Below, piece after piece: positions 28,445 through 36,031 of a DNA stretch of 64,000 nt. The stretch comes from an uncultured Opitutia bacterium (lineage in GTDB: Bacteria > Verrucomicrobiota > Verrucomicrobiia > Opitutales > Opitutaceae): positions 186,001-250,000 of the forward strand of contig CAIONS010000009.1 of NCBI GenBank assembly GCA_903859715.1. The letters run 5' to 3'. Both the position numbers and the translations under genes were made by a program. The notes under the pieces were generated by a model, which did not search any database, was not told the origin of the DNA, and worked only from the letters and a program-made list of their open reading frames with translations. Position 1 is the stretch's first letter, and every line of letters starts with the position of its first letter.

Positions 28445-29248
28445 ATGCCTGAAACGACTCCACCCAATCCCGCCGAATCCGGCCTGGAGGTGCGCACCTA
28501 CTTTGTCCGCAACCGCAACGTGGTCCTGGCGCGAGCCGATTTCAGCGAGCTGTACGTCGATTATTACCTGCACCTCGCGGCGCAGCGGATGAAGCCGCTG
28601 CCGGAGCACGATGCGATGTTCAAGCGAGCGCTCGCGGCCTTTGTGCTGCACGGGGCGTCGCGGCCATGGGACGAGCTGACGGCGTGGACGATCAATTTCC
28701 AGGAGCCGCTGGTGAACCTGTTTCTCACGGGCGACAACGAGACGGGGGCGGTGACCGGCCGGGTATTTGATGAAAACGTAAAGGTCCTGCCGGAGAACCT
28801 GTTTTACTCCGACGTGGTGCGGGGGCGCGAGCCGAAGCGGCGCAGCACGGTGACGTTTGCCGGCAACGACCCGATGACGGCGGTGGAAAAACTCTACACC
28901 CAGAGCGAGCAGCGGACCGCGCGCTATTTCCAGCTGGCCGAGGAGGAGTTTGCGCTCGTGACGGAGCATCCGGACTGCGATCTCGCATGGCTGCGGGGGC
29001 TGACGACCGAGCAGGTGAAGAAGATCGACGAGACGGAGACGCTGGCCCTGATGGAGCGGCGCGTCATGCGCTGGCACTGCGGCTGCAACCAGGCGCGGAT
29101 GATGGAGGTGCTGGCGCCCACGATGCGGCAGGATCCGCAGGAGCTGTTCGGCGACGATCCCAAGCTGGAGATCCGTTGTCCCCGCTGCGGGGCGCGTCAC
29201 ACGATCACGCGCGAGGCGATGGAAGCGTTTGTGGCGGAAATGAAATAG
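28445..29248 (+). CDS. hslO: Redox-regulated chaperone Hsp33
   Basis: The 267-aa product has the Hsp33 layout: an N-terminal substrate-binding core and a C-terminal zinc switch. The four zinc cysteines are C212 and C214 (HCGC) and C245 and C248 (CPRC), i.e. CxC–x30–CxxC. Hsp33 is a holdase activated by oxidative unfolding and pairs functionally with MsrA, encoded just upstream. The ATG at 28445 is preferred to the upstream in-frame ATG at 28370 because the latter reads through the msrA-proximal repeat. The N-terminal core is rather divergent and slightly shorter than in E. coli. Confidence 0.87.
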   Translation: MPETTPPNPAESGLEVRTYFVRNRNVVLARADFSELYVDYYLHLAAQRMKPLPEHDAMFKRALAAFVLHGASRPWDELTAWTINFQEPLVNLFLTGDNETGAVTGRVFDENVKVLPENLFYSDVVRGREPKRRSTVTFAGNDPMTAVEKLYTQSEQRTARYFQLAEEEFALVTEHPDCDLAWLRGLTTEQVKKIDETETLALMERRVMRWHCGCNQARMMEVLAPTMRQDPQELFGDDPKLEIRCPRCGARHTITREAMEAFVAEMK

Positions 29249-29261
29249 GCCGGGATTCGTG

Positions 29262-29918
29262 ATGCACGAAATCCTGCGCAATATCCGGGACGGCTTTACG
29301 ATGGCCGCGCCACTGGACCAGGTCAACCTGGTCCTGGGCATTGCCGGCGTGTGGTTGATGATCCGGCGCAGCCTGTGGGCTTTTCCGGTCGGGCTCGCGG
29401 CCGTGACGGTGCAGGGAGTCCTGTTTTATCAGACGCACTTTCCGGCGGATGCCACGCTGCAGGTTTTTTATTTTGTGACGCTGGCCTGGGGCTGGTGGCA
29501 CTGGGTGAAGGCCCGCGGCGCGGCACCGGAACTGCCGGTCACGGCGCTTTCGGCCCGCGGCCGGGTCATCACGCTGCTGGCGGCGTCGGTCGTTACGGTG
29601 ATCTGGGCCCTGACCGTCGGCCCGTGGATGAATGCGGCGATGCCCTGGCGGGACGCGTTCATCGCGGCCTTCAGCGTGGCGGCGCAGGTGCTGCAGGTGA
29701 GGAAAAACATCGAGAACTGGCCGCTATGGATCGTGGTGAATTTGGTGGCGGTGGCGTCGTACTGGAGCGCAGAGCTGGCGTTCACGGCCTTCCTTTACCT
29801 GGTCTACCTTGGGCTCGCGGTGGCGGGCTGGCGGGAATGGAGGAGAGCTGAGGTGAAGCTCGAAGATGGAAGTTCGAAATCCGAAATAAAGCCGATCAAT
29901 TCCGAGGAAGTGAAATGA
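29262..29918 (+). CDS. pnuC: Nicotinamide riboside/mononucleotide transporter PnuC
   Basis: The 218-aa product has about seven hydrophobic segments and the PnuC motifs WHWVKARG (WxxW region near residue 80) and RKNIENWPLWIVVNLVAV near 150. PnuC imports nicotinamide riboside by facilitated diffusion driven by intracellular phosphorylation. A kinase of the NadR/NRK type follows 103 bp downstream, which supports this role. ATG 29262 is chosen over an overlapping GTG at 29259. The last ~20 residues (EVKLEDGSSKSEIK and beyond) are encoded by intergenic element E and are probably not part of the ancestral protein. Confidence 0.9.
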   Translation: MHEILRNIRDGFTMAAPLDQVNLVLGIAGVWLMIRRSLWAFPVGLAAVTVQGVLFYQTHFPADATLQVFYFVTLAWGWWHWVKARGAAPELPVTALSARGRVITLLAASVVTVIWALTVGPWMNAAMPWRDAFIAAFSVAAQVLQVRKNIENWPLWIVVNLVAVASYWSAELAFTAFLYLVYLGLAVAGWREWRRAEVKLEDGSSKSEIKPINSEEVK

Positions 29919-30010
29919 GCACCCTAAACGAAAGCCGGTGCAGGGAATTTTCCGTCATTTTGGCCCGACTCGCGATTCCTTCGGATTTCGGGTTTCTATC
30001 TTCGAGCTTC
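29855..30010. repeat. Inverted pair of type E elements overlapping the pnuC 3' end
   Basis: Unit 29855–29887 reads GAAGCTCGAAGATGGAAGTT and continues CGAAATCCGAAA. The inverted unit is at 29979–30010 (CGGATTTCGGG…ATCTTCGAGCTTC). The first unit lies inside the pnuC reading frame; the second lies just upstream of the kinase start. Together they could form a long-range stem flanking the pnuC stop. Confidence 0.8.
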
Positions 30011-30021
30011 ATGCGTCCGCT

Positions 30022-30564
30022 ATGACTCCTCCCAGCCCCAAGCGCATCGTCCTCTTTGGCACGGAGTCCACGGGCAAGACGACCCTGGCGCAGACGCTCG
30101 CGACCCATTTTGGCGAGCCGTGGGCGCCGGAGTTTGTGCGGGAATTCTGGGATCTGCGCGGGGGCAAGATCACGGCCGAGGATCTCGGCACGATTGCACT
30201 CGGGCAGATGGCAAATGAGGACGGCGCGGCGGTGCGTGCGAAACGCGTGGTGTTTTACGACACGGAGCTGCTGACGTGCACGCTGTGGGACGACGTGCTG
30301 TTTCCCGACCGATGTCCGGACTGGGTGCGGGCGGAGGCGGAGCGCCGCGCCAGTGGCGTGGCGTTGTGGCTGCTCTGCGACACGGATATCCCGTTCGCGC
30401 CGGACCCGCAGCGTTCCTTCCCGGATGCGGATGGCCGGGCAATGGGCCGGAAGCTATGGCGCGAGGCATTGGAGAAACGTGGATTACCCTTCGTGGAAAT
30501 CCGGGGCGACTGGGAGCAGCGAAGCCGTTTGGCAATCGAGGCGGTCGTCGAGTTACTTAATTAG
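30022..30564 (+). CDS. NadR/NRK-like nicotinamide riboside kinase (AAA ATPase fold)
   Basis: The 180-aa product has a P-loop FGTESTGKTTLAQTLA at about 12–27, then PEFVREFW, a conserved feature of the ribosylnicotinamide kinase domain of NadR, and YDTELLTCTLWDDVLF. The C-terminal DWEQRSRLAIEAV also fits NadR-type kinases. It would phosphorylate nicotinamide riboside to NMN and trap what PnuC imports. No nucleotidyltransferase or regulator domain is present, so it is a stand-alone kinase. The start is ATG 30022; a 28-aa upstream extension would be repeat-derived. Confidence 0.85.
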   Translation: MTPPSPKRIVLFGTESTGKTTLAQTLATHFGEPWAPEFVREFWDLRGGKITAEDLGTIALGQMANEDGAAVRAKRVVFYDTELLTCTLWDDVLFPDRCPDWVRAEAERRASGVALWLLCDTDIPFAPDPQRSFPDADGRAMGRKLWREALEKRGLPFVEIRGDWEQRSRLAIEAVVELLN

Positions 30565-30642
30565 TTAGGGTGCGCGGGAAGTTCGTGCCCATACTGAGTA
30601 AGGATAGAAAGGCTTTACGCGGGCTTTCTTATCTCCCAGCGA

Positions 30643-31065
30643 TTATGAATCTACGCGACGATAGCTTGAGAAAAAGCTGAATTGTTGATCGAGCGGCGCG
30701 CTGAAGAAAGCATTTAACAGCACCTGTAATTCATCGTGGGACACTTTTTGGAATCCAAAAAATTTGGTGGTAGTAATTGGTATCCTTCCGAGAAGTTTTC
30801 GCTGATTGGGCACGCACAATTCAACGTCGAGCGTGGGCTGCGCGTCACGCACCGTCACGGTGAAGTGGTAAGGCCGGATTGAAAATGTCATATCAGGTGA
30901 AACACTTTCTTTGTCTTTGGCGGCGAGTCGCTCGGCATGCCGGACTTCATCCGCCCAAGGATAGCTATCGAATACCGCAAGCGCTTCGCTGGCGTCAAAT
31001 TCACCCAGCTCATGGGATTCAATATTCGCCTTCATCACACTAGTTCGAGCGGTTCTGGTCGTCAC
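30643..31065 (-). CDS. Hypothetical protein in lower-GC patch
   Basis: I do not recognise this 140-aa protein. It has no membrane segment; a start at Met11 (31035, MKANIESHELGEF) is likely since the first residues are atypical. Residues from about 45 to 110 alternate as in a beta-rich domain, with FSIRPYHFTVTVRD and VPNQRKLLGRIPITTTKFFGF. The gene and its surroundings are visibly less GC-rich than flanking genes, which suggests recent acquisition together with the next minus-strand gene. Confidence 0.5.
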   Translation of the reverse strand: MTTRTARTSVMKANIESHELGEFDASEALAVFDSYPWADEVRHAERLAAKDKESVSPDMTFSIRPYHFTVTVRDAQPTLDVELCVPNQRKLLGRIPITTTKFFGFQKVSHDELQVLLNAFFSAPLDQQFSFFSSYRRVDS

Positions 31066-31122
31066 TGGTCCAGCTCGCCTCGTCCCTTCCCGCGCCTTCG
31101 GTTCCGCTGCATACTGCAGATG

Positions 31123-31620
31123 CTAGGACTCCCGTCTCAATTGCTTGGCCAATGACCAAACCTGCCATCCAAAAATCGCGAAACCTAATATGAGCAAAGG
31201 CACCATCCATGGCCCCTCCCTATGGCCGATAAGCGAGATTACCGACTCAGTCCTTGTTCCGATTACCAAGGCGCTGAAGTCCGAAACTGCGCCATGGCGA
31301 TAGAGGCTGTAAGCATCTTGATCGTAAAGGACCGGATAGGTAGTCGCGACTGAGTATTCTGATTTTGAATCAAACCAGAAACGATATCCATCCAACCGCA
31401 CATCATAGGTCCATGTATGGCCTCCCCGGCTACCACGCCATTCGCGGACCAGAGAAATCACCTTCATCGCTCCGGGTACTCCTTCTTCTTTTAGCCTGGT
31501 GATTAACCAATAATCCCGTGCTAACGTCCAAGCGAAGAACGCCATGAAGATTAGGGAAACGATCATCCCTAGCTTTAGTTTGGTTTGTTTTCGAATGGCC
31601 GCCATTGTGCTGCCTGACAT
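31123..31620 (-). CDS. Hypothetical membrane protein (DUF3592-like topology)
   Basis: The product is about 165 aa from the ATG at 31620 (alternative ATG 31605). It has two transmembrane segments at about 21–40 (LGMIVSLIFMAFFAWTLA) and 138–155 (VPLLILGFAIFGWQVW), with a beta-rich soluble region between them (WTYDVRLDGYRFWFD; YPVLYDQ). This layout is like small DUF3592-type proteins, whose function is unknown. A longer in-frame version from 31941 would overlap tcdA and is rejected. Its base composition is lower in GC than the neighbours. Confidence 0.6.
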   Translation of the reverse strand: MSGSTMAAIRKQTKLKLGMIVSLIFMAFFAWTLARDYWLITRLKEEGVPGAMKVISLVREWRGSRGGHTWTYDVRLDGYRFWFDSKSEYSVATTYPVLYDQDAYSLYRHGAVSDFSALVIGTRTESVISLIGHREGPWMVPLLILGFAIFGWQVWSLAKQLRRES

Positions 31621-31766
31621 CCAACAGTGATTCCGTTGCTCACAGCGATTCAACCGATTTCGGTGATCGGATGGGCAATGAAAACTGAAAGTTGCTCTTC
31701 TGAGAAAGCAGGGTCGGTACCAATGTAGGATATGCTCACCGCCTCCGATTTGATTGTGCGTTTGAT

Positions 31767-32591
31767 ATGGCGCTGTGCTTGGCATCAGCTTCCAGTGACC
31801 GTGTGACGGATGATTATTTACAGCGCTTCGGCGGTATTGGCCGGCTTTATGGAGCCGCAGCGCTGCCGCGGCTGGAAGCCGCGCACGTGTGTGTGGTCGG
31901 GGTGGGTGGGGTCGGCTCATGGACGGTGGAAGGACTGGCACGGAGCGGGGTGGGTGCGCTCACGCTGGTCGATCTCGACGATGTGTGCGTGACGAACGTC
32001 AACCGTCAGCTCCCGGCGCTCGACGGCCAAATTGGCCGGCCGAAAGTAACGGTGCTGGCGGAGCGCGTGCAGGCGATCAATCCGGCGTGCCGCGTCACCG
32101 TGCTCCAGGAATTTTTCACGAAGGAGTCGGCGGACCGGCTGCTGGCGGCGCCATTCGACTATGTGGTGGATGCGATCGACCGCATGTCGAACAAGGCGCT
32201 CCTGATCGCGGAAAGCCGCGCGCTGGGCCGACCGGTGCTCACGGTCGGCGCGGCGGGCGGGAAGCGCGATGCAACGCAGATCCGGGCCGGCGATCTCGGC
32301 GATGCGTGGAGTGACGAGCTGCTGCGGCAGGTGCGGAAGAAACTGCGGCGCGACCACGGATTTTCATCGGGAACGACGAAGGGAAAAATGCACTTCGGTG
32401 TGCGTTGCGTGTGGTCGAGCGAGACGCCGGTTTATCCGTGGGCGGATGGCACCTGCGCGGCGGTGCCGGAGCCGGGGAGCAACCTGGCGATGGACTGCGA
32501 GAGCGGGTTTGGCTCGGCGGTGTTTGTGACCGGGGCGTTTGGGTTGGTCGCGGCGGGCGAGGTGGTCAAGGACCTGGTGCGGGCTCTATAG
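31767..32591 (+). CDS. tcdA: tRNA threonylcarbamoyladenosine dehydratase TcdA
   Basis: The 274-aa product is an E1-like ThiF/MoeB-fold enzyme of the TcdA (CsdL/YgdL) type, which cyclises t6A37 in tRNA with ATP. Visible features are YLQRFGGIGRLYG, the nucleotide loop VVGVGGVGSWTVEGLARSG near residue 43, DLDDVCVTNVNRQ near 68, and the C-terminal DCESGFGSAVFVTGAFG. A GTG at 31803 (residue 13) is an alternative start that would match typical family N-termini. A SufE-like gene lies nearby on the other strand; SufE/CsdE are known partners of this enzyme in E. coli. Confidence 0.92.
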   Translation: MALCLASASSDRVTDDYLQRFGGIGRLYGAAALPRLEAAHVCVVGVGGVGSWTVEGLARSGVGALTLVDLDDVCVTNVNRQLPALDGQIGRPKVTVLAERVQAINPACRVTVLQEFFTKESADRLLAAPFDYVVDAIDRMSNKALLIAESRALGRPVLTVGAAGGKRDATQIRAGDLGDAWSDELLRQVRKKLRRDHGFSSGTTKGKMHFGVRCVWSSETPVYPWADGTCAAVPEPGSNLAMDCESGFGSAVFVTGAFGLVAAGEVVKDLVRAL

Positions 32592-32604
32592 CCTGCGCAA
32601 TTAG

Positions 32605-32696
32605 GATTTCACCACGAAGAGCACGAAGCACATGAAGGTTCGGAACCCAATCTTTCGGATCGGTCTTCGTGCTCTTTGTGTCCTTCGTGGTGAAAA
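32605..32696. repeat. Palindromic intergenic element, type D
   Basis: TTTCACCACGAAGAGCACGAAG on the left is mirrored by CTTCGTGCTCTTTG…CCTTCGTGGTGAAAA on the right. It sits between convergent tcdA and tatD. A related half-element is at 33556–33583, on the other side of tatD. Confidence 0.8.
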
Positions 32697-32707
32697 CTAA
32701 TCCGTGG

Positions 32708-33550
32708 TCAGCGGGCGAATAGGCGGAGGAAATTTTTCTCCACCTGCGTGGCGAGCGTGCTGAGTTCCATGTCGCGCCAATCGGCGAGGGCGGCGTAAGT
32801 TGTGGCGAGATTGGCGGGGTGGTTGGCGAGGGTGCCGTCGGTTGCGGGGAGCGGAGGGAATTGTTCGCGGTCCGCGGGCAGGCGCATGGCGGGGGCGTCG
32901 GTTTCGACGAGGAGGCGGTCGGCGGGGATGGCGGCGTAGACGGCGCGCAGGCGTTGCTTACGCGGGTCGAGGAACCCGCCGTTGAAGGAGAAATACGCGC
33001 CGAGCTTGGCGAAGCCGGCGACCATCTCGGCAGGTCCGTTGTAAGCGTGGAGCAGGAAGCCACGGGCCGGGCGTTTCACGGTGCGGAGAGAGTCAAAGAG
33101 CGGGCCGAAGGCGTCGAGGCAGTGGATCGAGGCGGGGAGATTGCGTTCGGCGGCGATGGAGAGCTGCCAGAGAAAAGCCTCGAGCTGTTCCTCGATGGGG
33201 GCGCGGCGCAGGCCGATGAAATGCGGGTCATCGGGCTTGGCGCGGTCGAGCATCCAGCGGTCGAGGCCGATCTCACCGACGCCGGCGCGCGGGTCGGCAT
33301 CGAGCCGGGCAAGGAGACTTTTCTGCCAGTCGGGCGTGCGGTTACCGACATCCCACGGGTGCAGGCCATAGCTGGGCAGCACGACGGAATGGGTTGCGGC
33401 GAGCGAAGCGACGTCGTGCCAGTCAGCTTCGCATGAGCCGTTGGCTACGACGCGGCGCACGCCGGTCGCGGCGAGGTCGGCTAAGATGCGGTCCAGGTGC
33501 GGAGCGAGCACCGAATCGTTCAGGTGATTATGGGCGTCGTAGAGATTCAT
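32708..33550 (-). CDS. TatD-family metal-dependent hydrolase
   Basis: The 280-aa product begins MNLYDAHNHLND, whose H7/H9 pair is the TatD/amidohydrolase metal site. VGEIGLDRW near residue 97, SIHCLDAFG near 140, HAYNG near 165 and LLVETDAPAMRLP near 215 are the remaining TatD motifs, including the final Asp. TatD proteins are 3'-exonucleases or DNases of the TIM-barrel amidohydrolase superfamily. The gene is bracketed on both sides by related repeat elements (types D and A). Confidence 0.9.
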   Translation of the reverse strand: MNLYDAHNHLNDSVLAPHLDRILADLAATGVRRVVANGSCEADWHDVASLAATHSVVLPSYGLHPWDVGNRTPDWQKSLLARLDADPRAGVGEIGLDRWMLDRAKPDDPHFIGLRRAPIEEQLEAFLWQLSIAAERNLPASIHCLDAFGPLFDSLRTVKRPARGFLLHAYNGPAEMVAGFAKLGAYFSFNGGFLDPRKQRLRAVYAAIPADRLLVETDAPAMRLPADREQFPPLPATDGTLANHPANLATTYAALADWRDMELSTLATQVEKNFLRLFAR

Positions 33551-33555
33551 TTTTT

Positions 33556-33682
33556 ACCACGAAGATCACGAAGAACACGAAGGTTCGGAGTGTGTCATTC
33601 TGAACGAAGTGAAGAATCCAGTTGGATAGGATCGAAGTCCGCGGCGAGCGCTCACTGGATTCTTCGCTGCGCTCAGAATGAC
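33556..33682. repeat. Compound repeat: type D half-unit fused to palindromic element A (copy 3)
   Basis: 33556–33583 carries ACCACGAAGATCACGAAGAA and continues CACGAAGG. At 33594–33682 the palindrome follows, with arms GTCATTCTGAACGAAGTGAA and TTCGCTGCGCTCAGAATGAC. It lies between the convergently arranged 3' end of sufE and the 5' end of tatD on the minus strand. The same order of CGAAG-unit then element A occurs at 25191–25300. Confidence 0.82.
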
Positions 33683-33684
33683 AA

Positions 33685-34110
33685 TCAGGAACTGCGAGAT
33701 TCGCTCATAGACGAGGCGAGTTCCTTGATACGAGTTCGGACGGCGGTGAGGCCGTTGCGGCGGGTGGGAGAGAGATTGCGGAGCAGATCGAGGGCGGCGA
33801 GTGGGTCGGTGTCGCTGGCGGCGACCTCGGCCGGGGTGGCGTCGCTGAAGAAAACGGCGAGCTGGTGCACGAGGCCTTTGACGAGCGGCCCGTCGGCATC
33901 GCAGCGGAAAAAGAGGCGACCCTCGCGCAATTCCCCGACAAGCCAGACCTGCGAGATGCAGCCGCGGACACGGTGGGCATCGGTCCGCTCCGACTCGGGC
34001 AGCGGGGCGAGCCGCTTCGCGCCGTCCACGACGGCGGCGAGTCGTTCCTGCGGATCGTCGATGATCGCGAGGTCGTCGACCAGCTGCTGTTGTTTCTCGG
34101 CGAGAGTCAC
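33685..34110 (-). CDS. sufE: SufE-family sulfur acceptor protein
   Basis: The product is about 141 aa from a GTG at 34110 (TLAEKQQQLVDDLAIIDD). The SufE core is clear: RLAPLPESERTDAHRVRGCISQVWL, where the Cys of RGCISQVW is the persulfide acceptor, then FRCDADGPLVKGLVHQLAVFF. SufE takes sulfur from the cysteine desulfurase SufS for Fe–S cluster assembly; its paralogue CsdE works with TcdA, encoded 1.1 kb away. Longer starts on the same frame run into the divergent methyltransferase gene. No suf operon genes are adjacent. Confidence 0.88.
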   Translation of the reverse strand: MTLAEKQQQLVDDLAIIDDPQERLAAVVDGAKRLAPLPESERTDAHRVRGCISQVWLVGELREGRLFFRCDADGPLVKGLVHQLAVFFSDATPAEVAASDTDPLAALDLLRNLSPTRRNGLTAVRTRIKELASSMSESRSS

Positions 34111-34195
34111 GGGATGAACGTGAGGCGGGTGGCGGCGGGATTCAACTCCCCGTCTTGCCTTTGCTGCGCCGGGCGGCACGTTGCGGAAATTCCCG

Positions 34196-34987
34196 ATGAA
34201 ACTCGACGCGATTCAAGCCGCCTCGGCGGCGCAATTCGACAAACAGAGCCAGCATTATGGCAAGGGTCACATCCTTGAACAGACGGCGGACATCGAAGGG
34301 GCGCTGAAGTTTATCCCGCTCGCGAAGGGCTGGCGGGCGCTGGATGTTGCGACGGGCGGCGGCCACACGGGTCTGCTGCTGGCGGCGCGCGGCTGCGACG
34401 TGACGCTGGGCGATATTTCGAAGGCCATGCTCGAGCGCGCGGCGAAGCTTGGCGCGGAGCGCGGGCTGCGCGTGACGACGCGGGAATTTGCGGCCGAGGC
34501 GATTCCATTCGGCGACGGCGAGTTCGACCTCGTGAGCTGCCGTGTGGCGCCGCACCACTTCAGCAATCCGGAGGGATTTGTGCGTGAGGTCACGCGGGTG
34601 CTGCGGCCGGGCGGTTATTTCCTGCTGATTGACGGCAGCATCGAGGATGGTCAGCCGGAGGCGGAAGCATGGCTGCATGCGGTCGAGAAATGGCGTGACC
34701 CCAGTCATCACCGGATGTGGAGCGATGCGACATGGAAGCGCTGGTGCGCGGCAGCGGGCCTGACAGTGATCCACAGTGAACTGCAGCCGATGAAGCAGCC
34801 GGACTTGGAATGGTATTTTGGCGCGGCAGCGACGTCGTCGGAGAACCGCGAGAAAGTGCGCGAGGCGATCCGTACGGTGACGCCCGCGGTGAAGGCCTTT
34901 ATGCGGTTGGGTGAGGAAGACGGGAAAACCGTCTGGTGGTGGCAGCGGCTCGTGCTCGTGGCGCGCAAGCCGGACCAAACGGGGTGA
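34196..34987 (+). CDS. Class I SAM-dependent methyltransferase (UbiE/COQ5-like)
   Basis: The 263-aa product has the Rossmann methyltransferase core. Motif I is LDVATGGGHTGLLLA near residue 50, the motif II acidic region is VTLGDISKAML, FGDGEFDLVSCRVAPHHF is motif III, and VLRPGGYFLLID is the post-III strand. The order is like methylases of the UbiE/Coq5 branch, but the substrate cannot be named. ATG 34196 is used; a TTG 5 codons upstream is in frame. It is divergent from sufE with an 85-bp gap. Confidence 0.87.
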   Translation: MKLDAIQAASAAQFDKQSQHYGKGHILEQTADIEGALKFIPLAKGWRALDVATGGGHTGLLLAARGCDVTLGDISKAMLERAAKLGAERGLRVTTREFAAEAIPFGDGEFDLVSCRVAPHHFSNPEGFVREVTRVLRPGGYFLLIDGSIEDGQPEAEAWLHAVEKWRDPSHHRMWSDATWKRWCAAAGLTVIHSELQPMKQPDLEWYFGAAATSSENREKVREAIRTVTPAVKAFMRLGEEDGKTVWWWQRLVLVARKPDQTG

Positions 34988-35002
34988 GCCAAGGCCGTTT
35001 TT

Positions 35003-35080
35003 ATCTGGAACTCAGGAACTCTGGAAAAGACCGGACGGCCTGGGTTTGCTTCCAGAGTTCCAGATTTTCCTGTTTCTGGA
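35003..35080. repeat. Palindromic intergenic element, type G
   Basis: TCTGGAACTCAGGAACTCTGG on the left pairs with CCAGAGTTCCAGA on the right. It lies between the convergent methyltransferase and NERD-protein genes and could act as a bidirectional terminator. Confidence 0.65.
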
Positions 35081-35090
35081 TCAGGGCCGA

Positions 35091-35954
35091 TCAGAATTCC
35101 ACGTCGCGGCAGCGGACTTCCAGTTGGCGGGCGATGTGGTCGATCTGGGCGGGTGTGAGTGAGGGCGGGCGGTTGCGCACGAGGCCCGGGATGGCGCTGG
35201 GTGACAGGACCTGGACTTCGGTGCCGGCGGCGGTCGTGGTCACGTTCCAGCCGGGAAAGGTCAGGATCGGCACGGGCGTGATGGGCTCTCCCGCGGCATC
35301 GCGCAGCCACGCCGTGAGCCATGCGGCGCGGTGGATCGCCTGATCGAGGCCGAAGGTATCCTCGCCCCACGGGAAGATCAGCTGGTTGCCGTCGAAGATG
35401 ATTTCATCGGGCCGGCGGCCGGCGAGCGCACGGCCGGCGCGGCGGGTCTTGGTCTCGATGGCGAAGGCGCCGGTCGGGCCGATGACGACATGGTCGAGGT
35501 TGAAGTCCCCGGCAGGCACGTCGTGGAAAATTCGGCAGCCTTCGCTGGTGAGCGGAGCCAGGGCCTCAGCCACGATCTTTTCGCCGAGCAGGCCGATGTG
35601 GCAGTCGCGGCGCAGGGTGAATTTCCGCAGCATCCAGCGTCCGGAAAAGAGCAGCGTGACGACGAAGAGCACGAAGGCGCCGAGCATGGCGGCGTCGCGC
35701 TGGTCGCCGGGCAGGTTGAGCGCCAGCATCAGGCCGCCGACGAAGACGCCCATGGGCAGGAACGCGGCGCCAAACGCGTGGAGCAGGAGGGCGTCGTCGA
35801 GCCGCTGGAGCCGCCAGCGGAGCGATTCGCCGGGGCCGCGGAGGAGCTTGGGGGCGACGGGCGGCCGCTCGTGCCGGCGGTTGATGCGCCAGAGCCAGAG
35901 CACGCCGAGGCAGAGGGCATACGCGGCGAGGTAGAGCGCGAGGGCGAGCAGCAT
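35091..35954 (-). CDS. NERD-domain membrane protein
   Basis: The product is 287 aa from the ATG at 35954. There are two or three hydrophobic segments at about 1–20, 62–82 and 88–105, then the nuclease-related NERD domain: [30 protein letters not shown] and [14 protein letters not shown], carrying the D…ExK residues of the restriction-endonuclease-like fold. NERD proteins are predicted to act in DNA processing; the function of membrane-anchored forms is not established. The gene is divergent from the dicarboxylate symporter (77-bp gap). Confidence 0.85.
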   Translation of the reverse strand: MLLALALYLAAYALCLGVLWLWRINRRHERPPVAPKLLRGPGESLRWRLQRLDDALLLHAFGAAFLPMGVFVGGLMLALNLPGDQRDAAMLGAFVLFVVTLLFSGRWMLRKFTLRRDCHIGLLGEKIVAEALAPLTSEGCRIFHDVPAGDFNLDHVVIGPTGAFAIETKTRRAGRALAGRRPDEIIFDGNQLIFPWGEDTFGLDQAIHRAAWLTAWLRDAAGEPITPVPILTFPGWNVTTTAAGTEVQVLSPSAIPGLVRNRPPSLTPAQIDHIARQLEVRCRDVEF

Positions 35955-36031
35955 GCCATCAGCGTCAGGGTGAAAGCGCGCGGGAGGCAAACGCTTTGAC
36001 GCGGTCGCGGCATGTGATTGAAGTGGCGGGG

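Noticed and set aside
27620-29341. Long minus-strand frame over msrA, hslO and pnuC
   Set aside because: Antisense to three recognisable genes; no domain seen.
31621-31941. N-terminal extension of the two-TM orphan protein
   Set aside because: It would overlap tcdA by 175 bp and has a Pro/His/Arg-rich, non-protein-like sequence.
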